Position numbers and translations under genes: made by a program | Shown here: piece after piece, positions 9,680 to 22,000 of the stretch | How the letters are laid out: every line of letters begins with the position of its first letter | How positions within the stretch are numbered: position 1 is the first letter of the stretch | Assembly (NCBI GenBank): GCA_022605405.1 | Contig: JABYQQ010000034.1 | Span: 248,001-312,000, forward strand | DNA from: Earliella scabrosa | Lineage: Eukaryota; Basidiomycota; Agaricomycetes; Polyporales; Polyporaceae | Length of the DNA stretch: 64,000 nt | Reading direction: 5' to 3' | The notes under the pieces: model-generated | What the model was told of the DNA's origin: nothing | Database searches by the model: none | The model's input: the letters and a program-made list of their open reading frames with translations, nothing else

Positions 9680-10814
9680 TCGAACAGGGAAGCTGTTCTG
9701 GGACAATAGGTTCGTGCACTGCGCTATCTTTCTCAGTGTTGGAGGTGCACTGAACGGGTCGGTTGCAGGTGCACTGGCAGGCGTGTGGTCATGCTTCCTT
9801 TGGCCTGCCGTTGCGGTGGGGCGGGTGGCACATGAACTATCTCTGGGGGTCGTTATTACTGGACTGAAGATGAATCGCGCACAATTCCTCTTTCTTTACG
9901 CTGCGTGTGATACTGCGATCCACTCGTTCACCCGACAGCCGTCACGTCCGACCCTGTCTCGATGTTCGATCTGCAATGCAGAGCATGTTTAGCAATCATT
10001 CTAGCTCAGCTGTATACCCTTCTTCGAATTTTTGTAATATACCCTCCTTTTGCTCCATGCGAACTAAGCAACTTGGTGGGTGGACGTCGACTGCCGCTTG
10101 AGTATGAGAAAGCACGGGCGCCTAAATAAATTCGAAGTTTGCTCCTCTACCACGATCTCTCTACATGCATGGCAAGCTCTGTCTATCGGTCTGCAACACA
10201 CGACTCTTTCTCCACAACACGCTGAAGGTACGCATCCTTGACGACAGATAGAGGGTCGTTGCGCCAAGTCGAAGCATCCTCGTCATCAACTCTGGCTATG
10301 CCTGCCCGCCTCACGATATGCTCGATTACTCAAAAGTCTCTGCTGAACGTGCGGCCCAATGAACATGGCTGTGATAGCGAGTGGAACGATCTCTAAGGGA
10401 ACAGCCAAACGGTGGTGTTTGGGAGGGCGAGGCGGCAGTCAGATGGAAGGGCGTCGTTGTTCATCAGGTTCGCCACGTCTGCAATGTGCATATCACCGCG
10501 GTACGTCGCCAGAAGCATGATTTTGTGTCCACAGCAGGAACAGACCCTCCACATCCAGCGCCGCCCCCATGTGAGCCCAGCGGCCTCACGCCGGGACATG
10601 AAGAGCGGTGTTCGAGATGAGACCTGTCACCGGGAGGATTTGTGTCTAGGGCGTGGTCCGGAGACGTTCGATCGGCTCGCCCAAGTACTGTGGGTGCGTC
10701 TATGCTGCGTCCGTAGGGTACTCACCAACCTCGTTCTCATTCATCTCTGTCCACTCGGCAAATCTTGCACTCTGACCTCCAGTGACGCAGCTGGGCACCC
10801 ATAGCCCCGCAGGC
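9680..10814. other. Intergenic between copies 2 and 3
   Basis: No gene supported. Contains the second copy of the duplicated upstream segment (10455-10552), about 260 bp before the start codon of copy 3. Confidence 0.5.
10455..10552 (+). repeat. Duplicated upstream segment B (partner at 6981-7070)
   Basis: Shares TTGTTCATCAGGTTCG and TGTGTCCACA(G/A)CAGGAAC blocks with segment A in the same order and spacing. It is diverged, so the duplication is old. It could be shared promoter DNA or an old 5' exon or intron. No reading frame is conserved between the two. Confidence 0.6.
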
Positions 10815-12507
10815 ATGTCCGCTAAGATTGAGGACATAGATCCCCAAGTGGTGTACGTAGGAGAGTGGTTCAGAGACAATTTCACTTCAGCCTCCGGGGG
10901 TTCAAGGCATGGGGCAGCTCTATCAGGCGTAACTGTTACGCTGGAGTTTCGCGGTATGTTTTGGGGATCCCTCACACTTGCGTCGGACATGGCTGATGCT
11001 CGCTATCAGGAACGAGCATACAAGTCGTTGGGATGCTTGACGATTCTCCACACTTCGGGCTACCGGTGACAGCCTATGATATCGACGGTCAGCATATCAC
11101 AACCGTTCATGCACCGTGGTCAGACTCCAGACAATTCAACTACGTCCACTTCGAGAAGACGGACCTATCTCCTGGCGATCACACCCTCATCGTAACCAAT
11201 ATGAACGGCACCAGTCCGACTATCTTCTGGTTGGACTATTTCCTTGTGGATTCCTCGTCTCTGTCCTCAGCTGTTCCCCCCACGGTACCAACATCTCACG
11301 GATCTTTACCCTCATCCCAGCGACCACAGTCATCGTCACCATCGCCGAATCCGCCGACTACGGGCAGCTCCTCCCCTCCGGAGTCCACCAGTTCTGCCTC
11401 TCGTTCGGTGTCTTCCTCAACATCAACATCGACATCGACCTCGCCTTCCCCAAATACCGAGTCAGGACCGAGTTCAAGCAACTCGTCGTCGTCGTTGATA
11501 CCCGTTGACAGTCAGAAACCTGGATCAAGTTCTCTCTCATCCACATCCTCCCAGCCGATCTCCACGTCTGTGGAATCGGCTGCCTCCACTTCTACTTCTA
11601 GTAATTCTGGCATTATTGGAGGCGTCGTCGGAGGGATAGCGTCCATCGCACTCATCGCGTTCATTCTCTTCTTCTGGAGGCGCCACCGGCTCAAGCGCGA
11701 AGCAGGTATCTACCCTCCGTTTCCATGTGGTCCTTTCCGGGTGCTTCCACTGACCTTTCCTCAGATCAGCTGCGTCAAATCGCGCAAGAGACATCGTCTT
11801 TCACAGGGACGGCGTTCACAAGTTCACACCCGCATAGGCACCATTGCTGCTGCAGCCACTCGTGTCAGCACACGAGCACGCACCACACCAGCCGTCCATC
11901 CCGCTCGCACGCCTCCTCCGGGCGCTCGTATCTCCTAGGGTCGCACACCACCGGGTCAAGCAGGTCCGTCACGATCTCGACCGAACGGTCAGTCAGCCGA
12001 GGTCGCAGCTCCCGACCTCGACGCAGTCATCGCTCTCCGTCCCAGGAGACAGGGATCTCAAGGTACACAGGATACACGGGAACGGGGATGGAAGCTTCGT
12101 TGCCCGGCTCTCCGCTTCCCGCGTCTCCTCCGGCGCTACCGACTCATCGCCCTACGAATCCCTTCTCGCGCTTCAGCCTGAACACTTCAGAGATGGCTGA
12201 GCTTCCGAGACGACCGAGTAGCCCCGCGAGGACTGCCACGTCGGCACGGCCTCTATCGTCGTCGTCGACGACGCCCGGGCCAGGAACTCTGTTGCGCACG
12301 GAAGCCACCCAGGCGCCTTGGTACGCGCCGCCGGAAGTCCAACAGTCTGCGGCGGAGCTGTTAGATGCCGTTGCTGCTCGTCGTGGTACCCGCGATGCGC
12401 GCCGCAGAGACTTGCCTGCTCCCCCTGAAGCGGCTGCGGAGGAGATGGATTCGGGGCTGAGGCTGTATAGCGACGACACGCTGCCGCCACGGTACACTGC
12501 CGAGTAG
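10815..12507 (+). CDS. Membrane-protein family copy 3 (FWLDYFLV-type, terminal PPxY)
   Basis: Three-exon model. Exon 1 begins MSAKIEDIDPQVVY and includes GSRHGAALSGVTVTLEF. A phase-1 intron of about 55 nt starts near 10953. Exon 2 opens with GTSIQVVGML and carries EKTDLSPGDHTLIVTN and TIFWLDYFLV, then a long Ser/Thr stalk. A glycine-zipper-like membrane helix (IIGGVVGGIASIALIAFILFF, about 11610-11675) is followed by WRRHRLKRE. The tail is richer in His, Cys, Ser and Arg than in other copies and ends with APWYAPPEVQQSA, EEMDSGLRLYSDD and LPPRYTAE (a PPxY motif). The intact frames suggest an expressed gene. Function unknown; a surface receptor or wall sensor is the likeliest guess. Confidence 0.8.
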
Positions 12508-13402
12508 ACCGATAGAGCTTCTTGGAACTTGGTGAGCTTTGCTTGTTGACTGATGGTATCATGGATGGCGCTGAAGTGCCTGGTCAACTATAGTCTTAGT
12601 ATGTCCGGGCTCTTCCTTATTTTGAGCCCGTCGCATTCGTTTGGCTTCTCATAACGCAGATGGACTCTTCGAGCTCGTCCTCCGGACCTCGTATCATGCA
12701 ATCCTCACTCTTTCCTCGCTTGTAACGACCATCTTGTTCGAATCTCTATCTTCTTCCCACGTTCATAAGCTCGAGTATACACACTGGATTCCCTTTTTCA
12801 GGCAGCCAGGAGACCCGTTGGTGTGTCCCTCCGGGATCGGGATCACGGGCACGAGGTTGGTCTCCCCCACATGTACATTTGCGGGGGATTTCGGGTAGTG
12901 CGACGTCAACTTGGGGGTCGCACGAGGACGCAATTCGTCCCCGGTCTACTTTCCGAAGTAGTGCGTATGAAGATAGGCACAGTCTTCCCTTCACTCACAT
13001 GGCGATCACTATGATGACATATCTACAGTACTGAGAGTTATCACCGCGGCACACGCGCAACGCATCGTCTGGCAAAAATTCGGACTAGCTGACATAGTTG
13101 TGGTCGACACACATTAAAGAAATACGGCACTTCGGTCAGATGAGTTGCTATGCAAACCTGACGCAACTTGCATCTAGGTTGACTCTTTCAACAGGTTCTA
13201 AGCGGGCCCGATCTTGAATATGTGTGGGTGACAACGCTCAGCTCCGTGTTTTACATGCAGGGACCCAGGGCATCTCCACGAATGAATTATAAATTAGATG
13301 AGTGTAATCACCACCTTCACGCCCTAACCTGTGACATCTTTACCGACTTGTGCAGTGCGCACTCTCTGTCGCTCATTCCTGCCTCTCCTCCTTGTACAGA
13401 CT
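12508..13402. other. Intergenic between copies 3 and 4
   Basis: Nothing supported as a gene. The last 30 bases before copy 4 resemble those before copy 10 (CATTCCTG...CTATGCCTC), so the promoter-proximal DNA is shared between these two genes. Confidence 0.45.
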
Positions 13403-14874
13403 ATGCCTCAGTCCAGCAAGTACACTGATGTTGACGACAACAGGGACAGTGTGGCCTTTCAAAAGTCTCCACAGTGGATTGGTCTCCAGGACTCGAGGGC
13501 AGATCATGGCGTGGCACACAGACCGCTAGCTATTGGGGCGACGGTGACGTTTAACTTCGTTGGCGAGTGCCTCTACTCGTGAGCCGAGTTCTGATGGCTA
13601 ACATACTATCGCGCTTCAGGTACTGGCGTGGAGGTCCGTGGGTTTCTCGATGACCCTAACGCTCTTCAAAATGCCCCGGCTCAGGCGTTTCTGAGCTGCG
13701 AAGTTAGCGGGCGTGGCGAAAACACACCGTTCGAGGGAGCGCATCTGGGCACAGATGGGGATCCGTATGTAACGTTCTGCTCTAAACGCGACCTTCCAGT
13801 TGGCGGATACAAGCTTAGAGCAACCAGCGGCGAGAACTTCAAGCTAGTAACACTAGATGTGTTCCGCGTCTTCGGCCCGAACACTACGGAATCGTCCACA
13901 CTGTCTCCACCGACCTCCTCATACCCTAGCTCCTCATTCTCGTCCACCCCTTCGGGTACAACTGCCATTTCCAGTCCCAACCCTCCTGTTGTTTCGGTAT
14001 CTCCGACCTCATCTACAACTCTACCGACCGCACCGGGATACTCAAGTTTGGGCCCGAACCCAAGCTCTTCAGCAGTGAGCTCACAGACATCCCCCGGGGC
14101 AGAGTCCTCACCGATTGTTACATCACCCTCCTCGAACATGTCAACTGAAGTTGTGGACACAACTACATCTTTGAGACCAGCCTTGCCCACTGCAGCGGAA
14201 AGCGTAGCCACCGCTGCGCGTCCCACGAACACGGGAGCCCTCGCAGGGGGCACAGTGGGAGGTCTTCTCCTGCTCCTGCTCGTCATCCTCCTGGTGACAT
14301 GTCGGCGGCGAAGACTGCAAAATTGGAGTCGTCCTAGTAAGCAGAATTCTCACACATCGCTATTGCATAGCCATTGATGGTTATTGTTACAGACCTCCCA
14401 TCATGTTTCGTGCTACTAGATAGCATCTCATCGTCGGACTCTACTGGGCCCACGCTGACCAACCGGCGGATCTCGGGAACCTCCCAGAGTACAGCCTGTC
14501 TCTCTCTACCACCGTCTTACCGATCAAATACTGCCTCGTCTCTTGCCGTCGCTGGCTCGCCTGTCTCAACAATACCCGCGGATCGACAGTCAATGTCCCC
14601 GAAGTCACACGAGACTCCAGTGCACCCTGCATTGCCCTCGAACCCGAGTTCCACTCCGGATCCACATCCCACGATGACCCAAGTCCTCATTCCTCATGCC
14701 GAGGTCGCGCAGCTTGGGTGGTACGCACACCCGGAACTACATGCCCAAGGCCATTCCCTCCTACATATCCTGTCGTCTCGGGAAGCTGGTGCGAGTACGC
14801 CCGTCAGGGATGTCGACTCGGGTCTCAGACTTCACGAGGAGGCTATGCTTCCCCCAGCCTACTCTCAAGACTAG
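13403..14874 (+). CDS. Membrane-protein family copy 4 (two-cysteine ectodomain, two PPxY motifs)
   Basis: Exon 1 begins MPQSSKYTDVDD. The first intron (13563-13619) has a GC donor (G|GCGAGT) and an AG acceptor. This is the only choice that restores the family motif GTGVEVRG in frame. The ectodomain has a Cys pair (LSCEV and VTFCSKRDLP) and ends LDVFRVFG instead of WLDYFLV. After a Ser/Thr/Pro stalk comes the membrane helix (ALAGGTVGGLLLLLLVILLV, about 14237-14300) with CRRRRL. A further intron (about 14338-14391) leads to the tail with LPPSYRSNTASS, LGWYAHPELHAQG, DVDSGLRLHEEA and terminal LPPAYSQD. Its nearest relative is copy 10, 49 kb away. Confidence 0.82.
13563..13619 (+). other. GC-AG intron in family copy 4
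   Basis: 57-nt intron with donor G|GCGAGT and acceptor CTTCAG|G. The only nearby GT donor (13579) would shift the frame and destroy the conserved GTGVEV segment. The same GC donor occurs in copy 10 and another in copy 9. Confidence 0.75.
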
Positions 14875-15642
14875 TACTGGCAGGTTGAGTTTCCGCAAAT
14901 TTGTCCGTAATTACTGAGGAAGAGCTTGTCCTGCGCGAGCCGTGTATGTAGACAGAGTCATGCCAATTTTGACCGCGATCGAGAATCAGACTTGTCACCG
15001 TGCTAGCCGCTTATAGCCCTCGTCCCTCAGACTGTATCGTGAGGTTATGGCATGTCATCATGATTTCGGTACTGATGCTCATTACTTAGCCTGAGAGACG
15101 GTAGATAGACAGTGGTCTCCCAAATGAGGCACCTACTATACCTACTACCCACATCGCTACTACTCTTCCCTCCCGGTCGCTAGCGGGACTCATCGATTGT
15201 GATGTTCGCCTTTCCCTGAAGGCCTGAACCTTCCGGGCCGCGGGCGGTAAGTTCCTGGACACGTTCCGTGACCAGGTCTCCTGAGGAGTAAATACGAGTC
15301 CGTCTGGGGTAGCAACTCGCGTGGCAATGCGTTTCAAGTCAATATATTTAGAAGGTCGTTCCCGCGGGACCGCTGCCACCCCCGGGCAATCCGGGCGAGG
15401 ATAGCGCGCGGCTGCCTTTGGTCCACGTGGTCGCTGGAACGTGTCGATGACGTTCTCCAGATTTAAAGGTGCCGGCGGACTCGTCGCGGAGGGAAGTTCC
15501 TGGTCCTGGTTACTTCTCGTACTAACAACAGCAGGACGCGCACGCGTGCCCCTACTACAGATGTCATATCACAGCCAATTCGTGAGGATTTCTTTTCAGC
15601 GTGTTACAGGATGCGAGCTACGTGTACATTACGCAGAGGCAT
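14875..15642. other. Intergenic, no gene seen
   Basis: ORFs here are short and unsupported on both strands. No repeat or RNA gene was recognised. Confidence 0.4.
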
Positions 15643-16610
15643 TCAAGGGCAGCTGCAGTTAGGGGGGTGGACACATGCTTGGGGGAAAGGATGAGTAGCA
15701 CATGTGGGTGCCCCTCCTCGCACCCAAAGCGTGCCAAAACCAGGGAGGGGGCCAGAACGGAATCGGACAACGAGACAGCCCCGGTCTCCAAACCATCGAA
15801 TACGACAGGGACTAAGTCGGCTGCGATGGCATCGCCGAGGGAGTCCGTCCTTGTCGTGGTCCCATGCTCCCGGAACGCTTCGGACGTCGAGTCCGTGCTC
15901 CGTGAGTTTGGCGAGTATGTCACCCTCTGCGGGATTGCGTGCGAGACGGTGGAGGAGGACGAGCGATCTCATGCGGAGAGTCAGCTCTGGATACGCGCAG
16001 CACATGCCATCGGGAGAAATCGAATTCATGAGGGCGGTGCTGGATGAAAACGCGATCGGCACAGACGGCGAGCTGGGAAAGTTGGCGGAGCCCGTGATAA
16101 AGACGTTGATCTGCACGGTGCCGCGACGCAGCAAGCATACGCGGGAAACACCGGCGAACATCGTGAGTGGACTGACGTGGCAGTAGTCTGAGTCGTGGTC
16201 GAGTGGGATCTGTTCGCCGTGCCGAACAAATCGCTCGGACCGGAAATGGGCGAGGAGAGCTTCGCTGTGCTGTTCTTGAACGTAGAATGCGTAAGGTTCG
16301 GGGATCGCCATGTCGACAAGGAATGCGAAGGCGGCCACTCCGCCAATGACAGCATCGGTCTCCCTCATTACGGCCTGCAGTGCGTCTTGCTTGTCGACGA
16401 CACTGCGGATGGAACAGATGAGCCTGTTGGTGTCGCAAAGAGTGTGGAGATGAGACTTACCCCGCTAAAAACACAGCGAACCGCCCTTTCATTACCGCAG
16501 TCGCGATGTTGGAGAGGATGGGGTGAATGCCACGGCAGTGGATGAGGATGGAGGGAGTGTCCATGTACGACTCCAGTACGATTCCGAGTGCAAATTCGAG
16601 GATCCCCATG
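15643..16610 (-). CDS. Degenerate nucleotidyltransferase-like protein, paralogue 1
   Basis: Two exons on the minus strand. Exon 1 runs from ATG 16610 to donor GTAAGT at 16460. Exon 2 starts after a CAG acceptor near 16408 and runs to the stop at 15643, giving a fused reading VVDKQDALQAV-MRETDAVIGG. It aligns along its length with the genes at 27.5-28.5 kb and 36.7-37.7 kb. In the intact relative the corresponding segment carries GS and DLD, the pattern of a pol-beta-type nucleotidyltransferase. Here these read GGVAAFAFL and EPYAFYV, so the catalytic aspartates are missing. The end is Cys/Pro-rich (HPPNCSCP), shared with paralogue 2. A TATATAAG box lies about 45 bp upstream of the ATG. Probably a non-catalytic family member. 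Confidence 0.65.
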
Positions 16611-16654
16611 GTGAGGTTGGCAGCGGTCGAGTCGGTGACGAGGGCCTACTTACC

Positions 16655-16662
16655 TGCTTATA
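16655..16662 (-). promoter_or_regulatory. TATA box upstream of nucleotidyltransferase-like paralogue 1
   Basis: TATATAAG on the minus strand about 45 bp before the proposed start codon at 16610, in the normal range for a fungal TATA element. It supports the chosen start. Confidence 0.4.
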
Positions 16663-17727
16663 TACATGAATCGGGAGTTGACGCAGAGTGGATCCGAGGT
16701 GGTTGCACAGATGCGGCCATCCAGGGGGACAGGTTGAAGAACCGAGGTACTGGGAGTTCACACGATGGGCATCAGAGTCCATATCGCTACAGTAGTGTAT
16801 GTGCGGAAGGTATGCACGGGGTGGGAGGAGGAAGGATAGAGATCATGGAGGAGAGGTCGAACCTGGGCATGCGCGGGCGCTACTTTGCCCCGACATCCAC
16901 GTGGCTGCCCAATTAGGTGCGCTCCATCCGGCGATGCACGACCTTGCTTCTTGCCTCTCTCTGGAGCCGAACGTCTCAGGACATGCATCACCGTTCGCGG
17001 CTTTGTGGGACTCACTTGGTGGAACTTTTCGAGACGTGCTATTCTTGCCAATGCTGCTGGTCGATCCTGCCCCACAGGGAGTTCCTGCTTCGTTTCAGCC
17101 CCCGAAGCCTCTACTTCATACCTTTTTGCTGCTGTGGTGGGTGAATCACTGTGATACGGTGTCAATCAGGTCCAGTTGCAGCGTCTTCCAGCCTAGGTAA
17201 GTCGTTACTCGGACGTTTGAGCGTTCTGTTGCTGACTGATCAGACCTAGGGCGTCCTTCCACCACTTAGAACGATCGTTCGGATGCCCATCAATCCTCGT
17301 TCATGGTTCGTGGATGTGTTCAGACATCGGGGCTTGTAGCGCGTCCGGAACATATCCTCCTCGGGATCATAATGCACACGCTGACTTCTGCTTGCTACGA
17401 CAGATTGTTCTCGGAAGGATCGTGTCTGGTCATAGCCGTCCATTCAGGCGCGACCGTACCTAAACCGGGAGCTACCATCATTTGCGCTTGGATGCGGGTG
17501 CTTCTGAAGGGTTCGAACCCCTGGCTCCATTCTGGCCCTTGATTAGGCGGGCCGACACCGTCGTTCAGGCTTCCATACCACGGGCAATCTTCTCCCGCGT
17601 GGCGGCGGTGGGAGAATTGGAGTGTTGGACGCAGTGAGTCGCCAATATTTGTGTCGGGACGGACAGAGTGCCTCTTACGCCTTCCCCCCCGCACCTTGCT
17701 CCCTGCGTTCAAGTCCTGCCGTACATC
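16663..17727. other. Intergenic, no gene seen
   Basis: Several 80-130 codon ORFs overlap on both strands but none has family motifs, consistent codon bias or good splice signals. Confidence 0.4.
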
Positions 17728-18345
17728 ATGACGTCGCTCTGTCGCTGGATCGCGCAAAGGGCGGACCCCTTCCGTCTGCCCATAGAGCTTCCCCCCCTCG
17801 ACGTGTGCGCTTCTGGCATGTGTCGCGTCTTCACCGACTCCGAGGACACTTTGCATCCTTTCAACGCGATTTTCGTGTGCGACATGGTCTCCCGTCCTGA
17901 CGGGTTGATCAGCGTTGGCCGTCGCGTCGTCGTCCACGAGTATCGCACAGTCGCTGCTCCGGCGTACCAATCGGGTGAGCCCGGGAGGTACGGCTGGACC
18001 GGCGGTTGTGAGATCGAAGGCGAGGTCATCGAAGTCCGTCTCATGGAGAGGACCTTCGTCCAGTTCGTGGTCAAAAGCGAGAAGGCTACGTGCATTCGTT
18101 ACGCGTATCTGTCGGTGCCGTACGACTGCGCGAGGCTGTCTTATGGACGTCGGATCAAGAGATGGTTCTCGAGGCTTCCCCACAAGCGTCAGCTACCCGC
18201 CCTTCTCAGAAGCCAGAGTACTCTGTCCTTCGCCCCGACCGCTCAGGAGTCCGTCGTGTATGGGTCGACTATCAGCTTTCCGGGTAGGTTTTGTTTCCAG
18301 TCCAGCGGTGCGATGCTAACGGACTTCCAGTATCCTGCGAGGTAG
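17728..18345 (+). CDS. Hypothetical protein, about 205 aa
   Basis: Starts at ATG 17728 (MTSLCRWIAQRADPF). I do not recognise the family. Support is the strong preference for C or G at third positions over 180 codons, like the neighbouring real genes, and a sequence rich in short beta-prone segments (VGRRVVVHEYRTV, GGCEIEGEVIEVRL). A long antisense ORF (17395-18183) is the shadow of this bias. Near the end a possible 47-nt intron (GTAGGT...TTCCAG, about 18284-18330) would change the last residues. No signal peptide or membrane helix is seen. It lies between a nucleotidyltransferase-like gene and the Helitron, with no functional link visible. Confidence 0.45.
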   Translation: MTSLCRWIAQRADPFRLPIELPPLDVCASGMCRVFTDSEDTLHPFNAIFVCDMVSRPDGLISVGRRVVVHEYRTVAAPAYQSGEPGRYGWTGGCEIEGEVIEVRLMERTFVQFVVKSEKATCIRYAYLSVPYDCARLSYGRRIKRWFSRLPHKRQLPALLRSQSTLSFAPTAQESVVYGSTISFPGRFCFQSSGAMLTDFQYPAR

Positions 18346-19086
18346 ACACTGCCTCAGAGGTCCTGCGCTGCGCTTAAGGGGGCGTTGTTGATCATTCTGG
18401 TGAGCGTCAGTCAGGGCTCGTCGTGGATGCTGTCTAACTGCTATCCTCAGGCTGCGTCTGGACGACGCATGGTTGGAGGTTGGGTCGAGCATTGGCGATC
18501 CCAGAAGTGCCCGTGATAGTTCATGAACGTTTGAATGTACCACTGTGTGTCGTGAGTTTTGGAATGTGTCATATGAAAACTGTCTGCGGCTCGTTCGAGA
18601 GGGTCTGCCGAGTTGTGCCAGCTCGGCCGGGTCCTGATCTCGGTGTTCCCGCACGCTTGCCTTGCTGAGGTCACTTTGGTTCAGCTCACCCGGGCGCAAG
18701 TTGCGAGTACCATTGTTGATTATGTCGGAGTGTTGCAGAGCAGTTGATCTGTCGTGTTTGCTGTACAAGCACCCTGCCGTCTGGAATAGCGCGCCGGTGT
18801 GTAGTATGTTTGGGGAGGGATGGGGCGGGGGCGGGTTTCGGGACAGCACAGCTGTATTCGCGGGAGAATAACGGGCGGGCATACAACTAATTGGTCGCGC
18901 CGTGACGATGTACATCCGGTGTTCTGCCCGCTGGGGTTCATAACACAGGTGAAGTTGGTAGGTGTTGGGAGGCGTGGACATTGCAGAGATATCTATCAAT
19001 GGTTGGCATCATGATCGTATATGTACAATTGCATCTTGCTCCTGCTTCAGTGCTAAGAGATCCCTCGGGATTCTACTCCATCGCAC
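18346..19086. other. Downstream flank of the Helitron gene
   Basis: No gene supported. The Helitron 3' terminus (expected CTRR preceded by a short hairpin, read on the minus strand) should fall here or just beyond, but I could not identify it with confidence. Confidence 0.35.
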
Positions 19087-22000
19087 TCACGCCGGCAGGT
19101 AGAGCTGAGCTTCATATGCAAGCTTCGTTGCGTGGTCGAGGGTATCGAGTCTGCGGAGCTCGTTGCGGAGCTCTTGAGATGGACGGGTGTGTATTTTCTT
19201 CATGGCGAACGGCCGGAGAATAGCGAGGCCACGGATGTTCCGAACGCGGGACAGCATGACGTAGACTCCTTGCAGGCTGAGGGAGCTGGCAGGATCTACG
19301 ATAGCATAGTCTAGGGACCGCCCTTGAGCCTTGTAATCGGTGTACGCATATGCTGGTAACAGAGGTAATTGTGTCCTTGTGATGGTGACGATGTCGGTTG
19401 GCTGCGTCAGAGAATTGCGAGCCCATGTGAATGTAGTTGATTCTGGGAAGATAGGTACTATGTCAACATCAGCGGTGTCAGATACTTTGCCTGCTCCCGG
19501 AATTTCAACGTATACTACCGCTGGATACCGCACTCCGTCAATCTCTTCGTAGCGTATATTCCGGACAGTACCTGTGGCACCATTCACGACGTGTTTCGTG
19601 AATGCCAAGTTCTCTTGTACCATTACTTTCATTCCCGGAAAGAGGGGAAGTTTGCCAAGGCTGTCGCGTGTAATAGAGGATGGGAGTTTCCACACCTTGT
19701 CGCGGTCCTCTTGATCGAGCGGGGCCCCTGCAAGACGGTCGCGTGCATGGTACAGATCCACATCGGCTCCTATTCCGTGCGCGTGATGGCGCAACAACCG
19801 AATATTCAAGAGATCGCGAACTTTCTTCCTTCCTACGATAATTGGTGCGTCGTGAAACTTGGACAATGAATCCCGGTCTGATCTATAGATATTCTGAAGT
19901 AGACGCTGTTGCAGGGTGTGGTAGTCATCGGACGTCCCGGTCCGGCGTGCAGCCTCACTCTCACCCACCCGGACTCGGCCGAGAAGCTCTGCGTATGAGA
20001 GGTCCCCACTCTGCCTCTGATTTTTGCGCAGTATCACCACCTTGTTCACAAGTCGCCAGAGATACGCACCTTTCAGAGCACTAATGCCTGCCTTTTTCTG
20101 CGCATCTGCCAGCTCCGGGTTACTGACCAGTCTGTTGCTGTATAGTGGACTGCCTTTCACAGGCTTCAATTGCCCGAAGTCTCCAGTGAAGATGATGTTG
20201 ACACCACCGAAAGGTAGGTCTTCCGCTCTTCCCCTCATTCCCTTCGCATGCTGGAGCCTTGATGACAGTTCAGACAGGAATGTAGCACTCAACATCGAGA
20301 CTTCATCGATGATCAGATAGTCAACGCATTCCCAGATGCTGCTTAGCTCTTGCAAATTTCGGGACTTGGTCGCTGGCAACATTGCAAGTGAGTGGATCGT
20401 GTAGCCACCGATGAGCAGCGCGGCAGCCCCTGTCGGTGCGCTCACAAGGATTTCGTGTCGTCTGCCCAACAGCTCGAACAGCCGGAGAATAGCGTTGACG
20501 ACATGCGACTTGCCCGTTCCTCCGACGCCTCCGACAAACATCAATAACTGCTCTCCTCCGGTGCAGACGTGCTCAGCGACGATCTCGTATGCGCGGAGCT
20601 GGTCCTCGTTGTCTTGTATGTTTTTTTCCACGATAACTTGACGTACGATGTTCATGATCTCATTGTGATTTGACTGTGCTGTTGGCGCGTTCCTAGAGCT
20701 ACTTCCTTGACCATCTGTCAAGTGAGTTATATCGAGCACAGGTGGTAAACCCAGTCGTGGTCGGACTCGTCGCGCACTGTCAGATTCGGAGAGAACAGAT
20801 GCTGGTCGTCGCTTTCTCTTCAATGAACGCATCACTGCATGCTCTATCTCAGTGGCTTGTTGCTGTGATGCAGCGATAGTGTCCGCGGTGCCATAGTGTG
20901 TGCTTGGTATATTGACCGGAGTTGCATAGCAGTGGTCTACAGCGTGCCGAGCGGGAAGGGTGATCATGGCGTCTAGGGCACCGCTCAAAGAGTTCTCTAT
21001 GCTCAGGTTGACGGCTGCGTCATCCATTGCATCGACCGCGCTATCCGCAACGACAGTGCTGCTCACTCCCTTGTCGATGATCCAGCATGGGTCCGGACTT
21101 GGGGAGCGACGCATCCTATTCACACCTCTTTCAGTGGCGGCCTTGGCTCTACGGGTCGCCGTCGCCTTGTCTCGTGCGTCTCGGCACTCGGACAGGACAT
21201 TCATGTTGTGAATAATGTCCATGTGTTCACGGGGGATCTGAGCTTGATACCGCTCATATGCGTCATGCCACGATTCTTCGGGCTCCTTGAGATCCTGTGG
21301 GTGTCTCCATGGACGGAACAACACGAGCATTGTGCGCGCCCACCGTTCTCGTTCTTCAGACGAGCGATCGTAGCGTGGGATCCTGTCTCCTAGTATGACA
21401 GGGATCACCCACACCACTCTCTTGCGGAGCATGTGCGTTGAATGTTGCGGATGTTCCTCTTGGAACACGGCGCGGTCCTCTTCGGGACGACCGCGTTGAG
21501 GTCTTCCGTTAGTGTCCCGACGGGCTTCGCGCCGTCTAGCTTCTCTGTCCTTGGTGACCTTCTCCGTCAAACCTACGAATTCATACAATGACATCTTCTC
21601 GAACGTACAGTCCTGTGGGCGAAAAAGGTAGTCGTGCTGCTGGTTTAAGGCTGAAATTGAACCCGAGTTCAGGGTGAGTGTGACGTTCTCATCTGATTGC
21701 TCGTCTGGGGGCACGACAATGGTCTCCATCTGCTCGTCTTCAACGTCTGACCTATCGGTGTCGAAGATTGTGGGATCGTTCTCCGAGAGGCCCATCTCTA
21801 CGTCGGGTTCGTCGTCGATAAGCTCATGTGTGCGTGGGTCGTTGTGTTGCTCACTTACAATGTCCTCTGCGGCAGAATCTTCTGGAGACTCGTCCGCCGG
21901 TGTGGGATGCAAAGGGTCGCCGTCTACTGATATCCAATACCTTGCGATAAGTCTCTCGAATGACCCAAAGTGTAGTAGACGGAAGCGGTGGCTCGTGTAG

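Noticed and set aside
13579..13619. GT donor (GTGAGC) for the first intron of copy 4
   Set aside because: It shifts the frame and destroys the conserved GTGVEVRG segment; the GC donor 16 bases upstream fits.
17395..18183. 262-codon minus-strand ORF
   Set aside because: Arg/Asp-rich shadow of the GC-biased plus-strand ORF at 17728-18345; no recognisable motif.
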